Origin: Ga0077527 sp945862135
GTDB taxonomy: Bacteria > Pseudomonadota > Gammaproteobacteria > Burkholderiales > SG8-41
Reading direction: 5' to 3'
DNA length: 64,000 nucleotides
Assembly: GCA_964203275.1 (NCBI GenBank)
Contig: CAXNMF010000002.1
Span: forward strand, 186,001-250,000
In this document: one piece after another, positions 52,913 to 60,180 of the stretch
How the letters are laid out: every line of letters begins with the position of its first letter
How positions within the stretch are numbered: position 1 is the stretch's first letter
Position numbers and translations under genes: made by a program
The notes under the pieces: model-generated
Told to the model about the DNA's origin: nothing
Database searches by the model: none
Seen by the model: the letters and a program-made list of their open reading frames with translations, nothing else

Positions 52913-53880
52913 TCACCACTGCAAAAGTACGGCACCCCAGGTAAAACCGCCACCGACGCCTTCGAGCATCACCTTGTGTCCTGCGCGGATACGACCGTCA
53001 CGCACCGCCTCGTCGAGTGCCAGTGGCACCGACGCTGCTGACGTGTTGGCGTGCCGGTCCACGGTGGTAACAACGCGCTCCATGGTCATACCAAGTTTTT
53101 TTGCGGTGGCCTGAATGATGCGGATATTGGCCTGATGCGGAATCAGCCAGTCGATATCGGTTTTGTGCAGACCTGCGGCCTCCAAAGTCTCCAAGGCCAC
53201 TTCTTCCAGGACTTTCACCGCAAATTTGAACACTGCCCCGCCATCCATTTGCAGCAGGGGTGTACCGCTCACCGCGCCACGGCACACCTGGCCGGGGACA
53301 GAAAGAATGTCGGCATGGCTACCATCGGCATGCAGTCGCGAGGCCAGTATCCCCGGAGTGTCGCTGCGTTTGAGAACCACCGCGCCAGCGCCATCGCCAA
53401 ACAGCACGCAGGTACCGCGGTCGGACCAGTCGAGTATGCGCGAATAGACTTCGGCACCGACCACCAGAATGTGTTCGTACTGACCCGACTTGATATACAG
53501 GTCCGCGGTATTCAATGCGTAAACAAATCCGCTGCATACAGCCTGCACATCAAACGCGGGCATGTTTTTGAGCGCCGAGTTTGGACTGCAGGATACAGGC
53601 TGTGCTCGGAAACACCATGTCCGGTGTCGTCGTGGCGACAATGATCAGGTCCAGTTGATCCGCCGTAATGCCGGCCATTTCAAGCGCACGGGCGAGGCCT
53701 GCAACGCCAGATCGCTGGCGCTTTCGTTGTCGGCGGCGATATGCCGCTGCTTGATGCCGGTACGCTGCTGGATCCACTCGTCGGAAGTATCGACGAGTGC
53801 CGGCGAGATCAGCGTTTGTCAGAACCTTGGCCGGGAGATAAGCTGCCCGTGCCGATAATGCGCGAGTAAATTCCGCTCAT
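52913..53880 (-). pseudogene. fabH: 3-oxoacyl-[ACP] synthase III (FabH) with about four indels
   Basis: The C-terminal two thirds is intact and gives FabH: FDVQAVCSGFVYAL (Cys), IPHQANIRII (His), DRHANTSAASVPLAL (Asn), GGGFTWGAVLL. The N-terminal third is readable only by changing frame: MSGIYSRIIGTGS from ATG 53880, an indel near 53840, ADLAG then an indel near 53798, VDTSDEWIQQRTGIKQRH, an indel near 53692, then GITADQLDLIIVATTTPD, and an indel at the T5 run 53565-53569. FabH starts fatty-acid synthesis from acetyl-CoA. The start overlaps the plsX stop (ATGA), so context is normal. Sequence error or very recent inactivation. Confidence 0.85.
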
Positions 53881-54899
53881 GCCGTTGCGACTTTCCCTTC
53901 CTGCGCGGCCATGCGCTCGGTGATGTGTGCAAGAACGCCGGTGCGGACTTCACTAATGGCGTGCTCGATGGCAAATCCGTAGGCAAATGCATCTGCGGAA
54001 CCGTGGCTTTTGATGACAATGCCGCGCAATCCCAGCAGGCTGGCGCCGTTGTAACGCCGATGATCCACACGACGCTTGAAAGCTTTTAGTACCGGCATGG
54101 CCACCAGTCCGGCCAGTTTGGTCAGCAGATTACGACCGAACTCCTCACGCAGGAATCCGCCCAGCATTTGCGCAAGTCCTTCGGACGTTTTTAGCGCAAC
54201 GTTGCCGACAAATCCGTCACAGACCACGACATCCGTAGTGCCCTTGTAAATGTCAGTGCCTTCGACATTGCCATAGAAATTAAGGTCGCTTCCACGCAGC
54301 AGTTCGGCAGCTCGTTTCACCACTTCATTGCCTTTGATGTCTTCCTCGCCGATGTTCAGCAGGCCAACGGTCGGCCGCGGCTTGTGCTCAACTGCAGATA
54401 CCAGCTCGGCGCCCATCACGGCAAATTGCAGCAGGTGCTCTGCCGTGCAATCGACATTCGCGCCCAGATCAAGAATGTGGAGATGCCCTTTCGCCGTGGG
54501 CAGGATCGAGGCGATCGCCGGGCGTTCGATGCCGGGCAGTGTTTTCAGCACAAAACGCGAAATTGCCATCAGCGCACCGGTATTGCCGGCGCTGACGCAG
54601 GCCTGTGCCTCCCCGTTCTTGACGAGGTTGATGGCTACACGCATCGAGGAATCTTTTTTGCCGCGCAGAGCATTTGCCGGCGGTTCATCCATGGCAACCA
54701 CCTCGGATGCATGGCGGATTTGGAATCGATTCCCCGCGGCAACGCCAGCACGCGTCAACTCTGCGGCTATCGCGTCTTCCAGTCCAACAAGGATAAAACG
54801 ACATTGCGGATCAAGCCGCGACCGTTCGATCGCAGCGGGCACGGTGACGCGCACGCCATGATCGCCGCCCATGCAGTCGATGGCTACGGTCACATCCAT
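53877..54899 (-). CDS. plsX: Phosphate acyltransferase PlsX
   Basis: A 340-residue protein with the PlsX signature MDVTVAIDCMGGDHG, SAGNTGALMAISRFVL and the C-terminal FAYGFAIEHAISEVRTG. It converts acyl-ACP to acyl-phosphate for phospholipid synthesis. ATG 54899 is well placed after GGAGGATATTG. Coupled to fabH. Confidence 0.96.
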   Translation of the reverse strand: MDVTVAIDCMGGDHGVRVTVPAAIERSRLDPQCRFILVGLEDAIAAELTRAGVAAGNRFQIRHASEVVAMDEPPANALRGKKDSSMRVAINLVKNGEAQACVSAGNTGALMAISRFVLKTLPGIERPAIASILPTAKGHLHILDLGANVDCTAEHLLQFAVMGAELVSAVEHKPRPTVGLLNIGEEDIKGNEVVKRAAELLRGSDLNFYGNVEGTDIYKGTTDVVVCDGFVGNVALKTSEGLAQMLGGFLREEFGRNLLTKLAGLVAMPVLKAFKRRVDHRRYNGASLLGLRGIVIKSHGSADAFAYGFAIEHAISEVRTGVLAHITERMAAQEGKVATA

Positions 54900-54966
54900 C
54901 AATATCCTCCGCTTCGGGACCCGGTCTGTTGCACTGCCCGCCGAGTATCCCGCAGACGCCGGGGAA

Positions 54967-55146
54967 TTACTCGCCCTTGGCCTTGATGACCTTCTTGCCG
55001 CGGTAAAAACCGTTGGGGCTGATGTGGTGACGCAGGTGTGCTTCGCCAGATACCGGCTCGACGGCCAATGCCGGCTTGTCGAGACCGTCGTGCGAGCGGT
55101 GCATGCCGCGCTTGGAAGGGGATTTCTTGTTTTGTTGAACAGCCAT
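54967..55146 (-). CDS. rpmF: 50S ribosomal protein L32
   Basis: A 59-residue basic protein starting MAVQQNKKSPSKRGMHRSHD and ending GFYRGKKVIKAKGE, with HLRHHISPNG in the middle. It is the Cys-free form of L32 usual in this group. A good ribosome site (TTAGGAGAACGAA) precedes the ATG. It lies between yceD and plsX as in most proteobacteria. Confidence 0.97.
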   Translation of the reverse strand: MAVQQNKKSPSKRGMHRSHDGLDKPALAVEPVSGEAHLRHHISPNGFYRGKKVIKAKGE

Positions 55147-55160
55147 TTCGTTCTCCTAAA

Positions 55161-55688
55161 TTAACGTTTATCCGTTTGTCCGGGCTCAAGCAGCGTTGCA
55201 AGCCGTGCGAACGGCGAATCAGCGGCTTTTTTGCCGAATGCTTCCTGACTCTCGCTGCTGCAATGCCCCTGGGCATGCCTTACTGACAGCGGCAAACCCA
55301 GCAATATTTCGTCTTCCACCAACTCCTGCAAATTTACTTCTTGCCCGGCCTCAATCCATTCCGGCGAGTCCGGGTCCTCGTCATCCAGCGGCACTGCACC
55401 GGGCTGCGCCAACAGCATCCGGGTCCGCAAGTCCAGTGCGTAATCCAGCGGCTTCGCACATTGGGCGCAAAGCAGCTTCACTGAGCCGGTCACTTCCAGT
55501 TCCAACTGGGGACGGTCCAGCGGATCAACTCCGCCGCGAGCGCTGTATTTCACTTCGCCCGCATTGTCGGCCAGTTGATCCTGCAAGCGGGACATCGCAG
55601 AAACCGCCAATTGCCCGTACACCTGCCCTGCCGCGCGGGCGAACCCGAAAGGATCATCGAGAACGTGAGCTGCGGCCGGTCCAGACAT
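55161..55688 (-). CDS. yceD: YceD family protein (DUF177), 23S rRNA accumulation protein
   Basis: A 175-residue protein with DPFGFARAAGQVYGQL at its start and LCAQCAKPLDYALDL (C-X2-C) and DEILLGLPLSVRH later, matching YceD/DUF177, which affects 23S rRNA accumulation in E. coli. I chose ATG 55688; it has no ribosome site, and the promoter at 55698-55726 would make the message nearly leaderless. The order yceD-rpmF-plsX is conserved. Confidence 0.88.
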   Translation of the reverse strand: MSGPAAAHVLDDPFGFARAAGQVYGQLAVSAMSRLQDQLADNAGEVKYSARGGVDPLDRPQLELEVTGSVKLLCAQCAKPLDYALDLRTRMLLAQPGAVPLDDEDPDSPEWIEAGQEVNLQELVEDEILLGLPLSVRHAQGHCSSESQEAFGKKAADSPFARLATLLEPGQTDKR

Positions 55689-55697
55689 AAGCGCGGC

Positions 55698-55726
55698 ATG
55701 ATAATATTTTCGGCACCTCATGTCAA
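55698..55726 (-). promoter_or_regulatory. Strong sigma-70 promoter of the yceD-rpmF-fab operon
   Basis: On the minus strand TTGACA (55726-55721), a 17-nt spacer and TATCAT (55703-55698) form a near-consensus promoter. The predicted start point lies only a few nucleotides before the chosen yceD ATG. Confidence 0.7.
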
Positions 55727-55838
55727 AAATAATCACGCCAATTTCCCTGATTAGCCAAGCACTTAGCTCAACCTTCCGACGATCGCCGCAGCCTCTGGCC
55801 GACTTATCACCCGCAGTTTCAGACACTTACAGCCCCCA

Positions 55839-56429
55839 ATGACGGTCCAAACCCGGGAAATCGTTCTTGCCTCCTCTTCCAATTACCGAAAAGCCTTGAT
55901 CGCAAGGCTTGGTCTGGACTGCAGTAGCATTGCGCCGGATATCGACGAATCAGCGTTGTCTGGTGAAGCGCCGGTAGCAACCGCAACCCGTCTCGCCCAG
56001 GCCAAGGCGCGCAAAGTCGCGGTGGCAACACCCGGAGCCTTGATCATTGGCTCCGATCAGGTGGCGCTGCTCGATGATGCGGTTATGGGCAAACCGGGCA
56101 GCCATGCAGCAGCAGTCAAACAATTGCAGGCCATGAGCGGAAAAACCACGGTGTTTCATACCGCAATCAGCCTGTACGATGCGGCCAATGACGAAATGCA
56201 GTGTGCGAACGTACCCACCGTTGTGCGAATGCGAGAATTGTCTGATGACGCCATCGAACGTTATCTGAATCGGGATCAGCCTTACGATTGCGCCGGAAGC
56301 GCCAAAATTGAAGCGCTGGGCATTGCGCTGGTCGAAAAAGTCGAAAGCGATGACCCGACTGCGCTGATCGGGCTGCCCCTGATCACGTTGGTAACGATGC
56401 TGAAACGTGCCGGCATCGCATTGCCATGA
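55839..56429 (+). CDS. Maf/YceF-type nucleotide pyrophosphatase
   Basis: A 196-residue Maf protein: VLASSSNYRKALIARLGL, DIDESALSGE, IIGSDQVALLDDAVMGKP and YDCAGSAKIEALGIALVE. The YDCAGS-type motif points to the YceF subgroup, which hydrolyses m7GTP. Divergent from yceD; coupled downstream to the methylase gene by an ATGA overlap. Confidence 0.92.
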   Translation: MTVQTREIVLASSSNYRKALIARLGLDCSSIAPDIDESALSGEAPVATATRLAQAKARKVAVATPGALIIGSDQVALLDDAVMGKPGSHAAAVKQLQAMSGKTTVFHTAISLYDAANDEMQCANVPTVVRMRELSDDAIERYLNRDQPYDCAGSAKIEALGIALVEKVESDDPTALIGLPLITLVTMLKRAGIALP

Positions 56430-57139
56430 CTGAATCCGGTTCACTGTTTTTGCTGCCCAGTGATCTGGGGGACGCGTCGTCCCCGGTCATCCCTGTCACA
56501 TCGCTGGATGTTGCGCATCGCCTGACGCATTTCATTGCGGAAAATCCGAAATCAGCTCGGGCATTCCTGAGGCGCATTGCCTATCCGCATGCACTGAGCA
56601 CTGCAACGATTGCCACGCTCGACAAGGACACGCCGGTGGCCGCTATCGCCGGACTGCTTCAACCGCTCTTGGACGGTATTGATGTCGCACTGGTTTCAGA
56701 AGCAGGCTGCCCCGCCGTTGCCGACCCCGGCGCTCTGCTGGTGCGCGCTGCACATCAAGCGGGGATTTCGGTGGTGCCGCTGGTCGGACCATCGGCGATT
56801 CTGCTGGCATTGATGGGTTCAGGATTGAACGGGCAGCGTTTCGCGTTTCATGGTTACCTGCCGGTTGACGCTGCGGCGCGTGCCGCAAAAATTCGTGAAC
56901 TCGAACAGCGTTCGAAGCGTGAGGACGCCACCCAGATCTTCATTGAGACGCCGTACCGCAATGATCAGTTGCTGCAGGCGCTGCTTGAACATTGCACGGG
57001 AAATACCCTACTGTGTATTGCTGCCGACCTGACGCAGCCCGGTGAAAGCATAGCGACGCGCACGATTGCTGCCTGGAGAAAAAAACTGCCGGCCCTGAAC
57101 AAGCGGCCGGCGGTATTCCTGCTTTATCGCAACAGCTGA
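56426..57139 (+). CDS. RsmI-like tetrapyrrole-methylase-fold SAM methyltransferase
   Basis: A 237-residue protein with VALVSEAGCPAVADPGALLVRAAH, VVPLVGPSAILLALMGSGLNGQRF and ATQIFIETPYRNDQLLQALL, as in the RsmI (16S rRNA C1402 2'-O-methyltransferase) family. The N-terminus is shorter and diverged from RsmI, so this is probably a paralogue. Such genes are frequent beside maf in betaproteobacteria. Target unknown. Confidence 0.85.
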   Translation: MTESGSLFLLPSDLGDASSPVIPVTSLDVAHRLTHFIAENPKSARAFLRRIAYPHALSTATIATLDKDTPVAAIAGLLQPLLDGIDVALVSEAGCPAVADPGALLVRAAHQAGISVVPLVGPSAILLALMGSGLNGQRFAFHGYLPVDAAARAAKIRELEQRSKREDATQIFIETPYRNDQLLQALLEHCTGNTLLCIAADLTQPGESIATRTIAAWRKKLPALNKRPAVFLLYRNS

Positions 57140-57149
57140 ATCCGCGAGA

Positions 57150-58103
57150 TCAGCGGATAGTCAGGCTGCCCATGCCACCCAGTTTGATCAGGGTTTCAGC
57201 GGTTGCCGCACCGAAGCGGCGTGCGAAACGCTCGGCGATGTTTTCCTGCTGCGTGTAGTCGACGATATCTTCGGCTTTGATAATTTCGCGTGCGACATAG
57301 TCAAGACTGCCCAGCGCGTCGGCCAGACCGAGTTCTATACTTTTCTGGCCGACCCACAGCAATCCCGAAAACATGTCAGGTGTTTCCTTGAGCCGTTTGC
57401 CACGCCCCTGGCGCACTACGGTGATGAATTGCTGGTGGATGTCGCCGAGCATGGTTTCGGCGTGAGCCTTCTGTTTTTCCTGAATGGGCGAGAACGGGTC
57501 CAGAAAGCCCTTGTTCTCACCTGCTGCCAGAAGGCGTCGCTCGACCCCGAGTTTTTCCATCGTGCCGGTAAAACCAAAGCCATCCATCAGTACGCCGATG
57601 GAGCCGATGATGCTGGCCTTGTCGACGTAGATCTTGTCGGCAGCAGCGGCAATGTAATAACCGCCTGAAGCGCAAATATCTTCGACGACCGCATAAAGCG
57701 GGATCTCGGGATGCAAGGCACGCAATCGTTTGATTTCGTCATAGATATAACCCGCCTGCACCGGGCTGCCACCGGGACTGTTGATACGGAGGACAATGCC
57801 TTTTGTATTCTTGTCTTTGAATGCAGCCTGCAAACCGCCCATGATCTTGTCGGCACTGGCCAGACTGCCGGAACTGATGACGCCGCTGATGTCGATCAGC
57901 GCAGTATGGTTGCCCGGCAAACTGTCGGGTTTGCCGACCCATCCCATGCCGATGAACAGAATGGCAAACAGGTATAGCAACACCATCATCTTGAAGAACA
58001 TGCCCCAGCGCCGTGCCGCACGTTGTTCGCGTATCGCCGCGAGGGCGACCTTCTCCAGCACGCCACGTTCCCATTGCGGGTCATTCATTTGCGGCTCCGC
58101 CAT
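57150..58103 (-). CDS. sppA: Signal peptide peptidase SppA (S49 family)
   Basis: A 317-residue inner-membrane protease. One membrane span (MFFKMMVLLYLFAILFIGMG) precedes the periplasmic domain with the nucleophile Ser in EDICASGGYYIAAAADK and the likely general-base Lys in AAGENKGFLDPFSP. It is the short, single-domain type. It degrades cleaved signal peptides. ORF ends 10 nt from the convergent methylase gene. Confidence 0.93.
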   Translation of the reverse strand: MAEPQMNDPQWERGVLEKVALAAIREQRAARRWGMFFKMMVLLYLFAILFIGMGWVGKPDSLPGNHTALIDISGVISSGSLASADKIMGGLQAAFKDKNTKGIVLRINSPGGSPVQAGYIYDEIKRLRALHPEIPLYAVVEDICASGGYYIAAAADKIYVDKASIIGSIGVLMDGFGFTGTMEKLGVERRLLAAGENKGFLDPFSPIQEKQKAHAETMLGDIHQQFITVVRQGRGKRLKETPDMFSGLLWVGQKSIELGLADALGSLDYVAREIIKAEDIVDYTQQENIAERFARRFGAATAETLIKLGGMGSLTIR

Positions 58104-58112
58104 ATAATTTCC

Positions 58113-58133
58113 TTTAAAAACAATATATTACAG
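58113..58133 (-). repeat. AT-rich interrupted palindrome family, copy 7
   Basis: Read on the minus strand it gives GTAATATATTGTTTTTAAAG, in the 58-nt gap between gph and sppA, just upstream of the sppA start. Confidence 0.5.
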
Positions 58134-58161
58134 TAAATTGATGGTATTCATGCAACGGCGT

Positions 58162-58818
58162 TTAGCCTGCCGGCAGCAGCCAGTTTCTTAATCCCTGCAC
58201 ATCATCCACCATCACCACGGGTTTGCAATCCACCAGCGCTTCACGCTCGTGGGCGCCATGCGTAATCGCCGCCGACGCAACACCAGCAGCGTTTGCCATC
58301 GTCAGATCGTGGGTAGTGTCACCAATCATCAACGCTTTCGACGCCGGCGTTGCCAGCGAATCCAGAATGGCCATCAGCATTCCGGGATGCGGTTTGGCGA
58401 AACCTTCGTCGGCACAGCGGGTGATGTCAAAAAAACGCCGCATACCGGTTTCATCCAGGGCACGGTCAAGGCCACGCCGGCTCTTGCCGGTTGCCACTGC
58501 GAGCTGGTAACCGTGATCGCTTAGTTCTTCAATCATCCCGCGGGCCCCCGCAAACAAAGTCGTGCCACCGTCGCGTTTGAGGAAATGCACACGGTAACGA
58601 TCGACGACTCTGGGATACTCCGATTCCGGCAGATCCGGCAGGATGTGACGCATTGCATCAGTCAGGCCCAATCCGATGACGTAGCGCGCCTCGCGGGTCG
58701 GCGGTATCGGCAGATCGAGATCGGCGCAGGCTGCCTGCAAGGCTTCAGCGATCGCAGCCGCAGAATCCATCAGCGTGCCGTCCCAGTCGAAAATCAGCAA
58801 TTCAAATGGCTCACGCAT
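58162..58818 (-). CDS. HAD-superfamily hydrolase, phosphoglycolate-phosphatase-like
   Basis: A 218-residue HAD phosphatase: motif I LIFDWDGTLMDSAAA, motif II region VATGKSRRGL, and motif III/IV FAKPHPGML with MIGDTTHDLTMA. In betaproteobacteria this gene follows rluC and is usually named Gph-like; the true substrate is uncertain. The start ATG overlaps the rluC stop by 8 nt. Confidence 0.9.
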   Translation of the reverse strand: MREPFELLIFDWDGTLMDSAAAIAEALQAACADLDLPIPPTREARYVIGLGLTDAMRHILPDLPESEYPRVVDRYRVHFLKRDGGTTLFAGARGMIEELSDHGYQLAVATGKSRRGLDRALDETGMRRFFDITRCADEGFAKPHPGMLMAILDSLATPASKALMIGDTTHDLTMANAAGVASAAITHGAHEREALVDCKPVVMVDDVQGLRNWLLPAG

Positions 58819-59755
58819 GACGCTTTGAAGCTTCCATGAATTGCAGCAGATCCGGCGGCAATGGCGCTTCGACCACAATTTTCTCGTGACTCAGCGGGTG
58901 TCGCACCGCCAGCATCCGGGCATGAAGAAACATCCGTTTTAGTCCCTGCTTGGTCAAAACCTTGTTCAGCGGGAAATCACCGTACTTGTCGTCGCCCAAT
59001 ATTGGAAAGCCCAGATGTGCGAGATGTACCCGGATCTGATGGGTGCGGCCTGTTTTAAGTTCCGCATCAAGCAGGCTATAGGGGCCGATGCGGCGCTCAA
59101 GCCGGAAAATGGTCAAGGCATGATCACCGGCAGCGTCAACATTGACTCGACGTTCGCCTGAACCGGCCACATATTTTTCCAATGCCAGATCGACGATTCG
59201 TTTGCGTTCAGTCCACAGCCCTTTGACTAGGGTCAGGTAGCGCTTTTCGGTTTCTCCTGCTTGAAGCTGACGATGCAGTTCAACCAACGCGGTGCGCTTT
59301 TTGGCCAGCAGCAGCACACCTGAGGTTTCACGATCCAGACGGTGCACCAGTTCCAGGAATTTGGCCTCCGGACGGGCATACCGCAGGGCTTCAATCACGC
59401 CAAAACTGACCCCGCTGCCGCCATGCACGGCCATGCCCGAGGGCTTATCGATGGCCAGCAGGGCCTCGTCCTCAAACAGGATGACCGGCTTGAAACCCGG
59501 CCCGGAAGGTATCCGGGGCTCCGTTTTCTGGGCCGTCCGGACCGGCGGAATCCGCACCTGGTCCCCGGGCTGCAGGCGGTAATCGGGGCCAATCCGGCCG
59601 CTGTTGACCCTGACCTCCCCGCTGCGCAGGATCCGGTAGACGTGGCTTTTCGGAACCCCTTTAAGCCGGCGCATCAGGTAGTTGTCGATGCGCTGGCCGA
59701 CGGAATCCTCGTCAATCGTTTGCCGTAATGTGGAATCTTTACTTAACTTGTTCAT
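58811..59755 (-). CDS. rluC: 23S rRNA pseudouridine synthase RluC
   Basis: A 314-residue enzyme with an N-terminal S4 domain (QRIDNYLMRRLKGVPKSHVY) and the RluA-family catalytic site LVHRLDRETSGVLLLAK (Asp), plus TGRTHQIRVHLAHLG. It modifies U955, U2504 and U2580 (E. coli numbering). It is divergent from rne, the conserved arrangement in proteobacteria. Confidence 0.95.
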   Translation of the reverse strand: MNKLSKDSTLRQTIDEDSVGQRIDNYLMRRLKGVPKSHVYRILRSGEVRVNSGRIGPDYRLQPGDQVRIPPVRTAQKTEPRIPSGPGFKPVILFEDEALLAIDKPSGMAVHGGSGVSFGVIEALRYARPEAKFLELVHRLDRETSGVLLLAKKRTALVELHRQLQAGETEKRYLTLVKGLWTERKRIVDLALEKYVAGSGERRVNVDAAGDHALTIFRLERRIGPYSLLDAELKTGRTHQIRVHLAHLGFPILGDDKYGDFPLNKVLTKQGLKRMFLHARMLAVRHPLSHEKIVVEAPLPPDLLQFMEASKRHA

Positions 59756-59925
59756 TTACTTATACTTCTTGCCAGCGCTGCCCCTGGCGGACGACGCGGA
59801 ACTTGGGCCAAGCCCGACGCGAAGGAATTCCGCAACTGGTGCGCTCTCTGCAATGGATGCTGTCAGTACGCGATTGCGACGGCAGCGATGTTGCGCGGCA
59901 TGTCCACGGCGTCAGCCGTGTTTGA
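59728..59925 (+). CDS. Possible 65-aa protein in the rluC-rne gap
   Basis: A frame from ATG 59728 (inside the 5' end of rluC, opposite strand) reads a C-X2-C segment (TSCQRCPWRTTRN), REGIPQLVRSLQWMLSVRDC and GSDVARHVHGVSRV. Third positions are GC-rich over the last 50 codons, as expected for coding DNA here. There is no convincing start codon or ribosome site after the rluC start, so it may be a remnant. No family recognised. Confidence 0.3.
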   Translation: MWNLYLTCSFTYTSCQRCPWRTTRNLGQARREGIPQLVRSLQWMLSVRDCDGSDVARHVHGVSRV

Positions 59926-60180
59926 AATAAATACAGGGTTAAAGTCGCTCACCGAAACAAGTAGCGATACTAGACGAATTACGCGCTCAAGGCACTGTTC
60001 GATTTCCCGGATTCGCGCGAACCGCGCGGATCCCTGCAAGACACAACTGAATAACCAGGACACCAATCACGATCGTTTCATACTGCTGAATACCAGCTGA
60101 ACCATCCTGAGTCCCCCGCCTGCGGGCGGTAAGCCGTTGTGTCCATCCCGTGCAAATCCTTGAGCGCGGGAGAAGAAGAA
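59926..60180 (+). promoter_or_regulatory. Long 5' leader region of rne
   Basis: The region before rne holds no recognisable gene. A hairpin CACGGC/GCCGTG (59905-59920) followed by TTT precedes it, and CCGCC/GGCGG (60116-60120 with 60125-60129) lies near its end. RNase E messages in other proteobacteria have long leaders that mediate autoregulation by RNase E cleavage; by analogy this leader may do the same. Confidence 0.4.
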
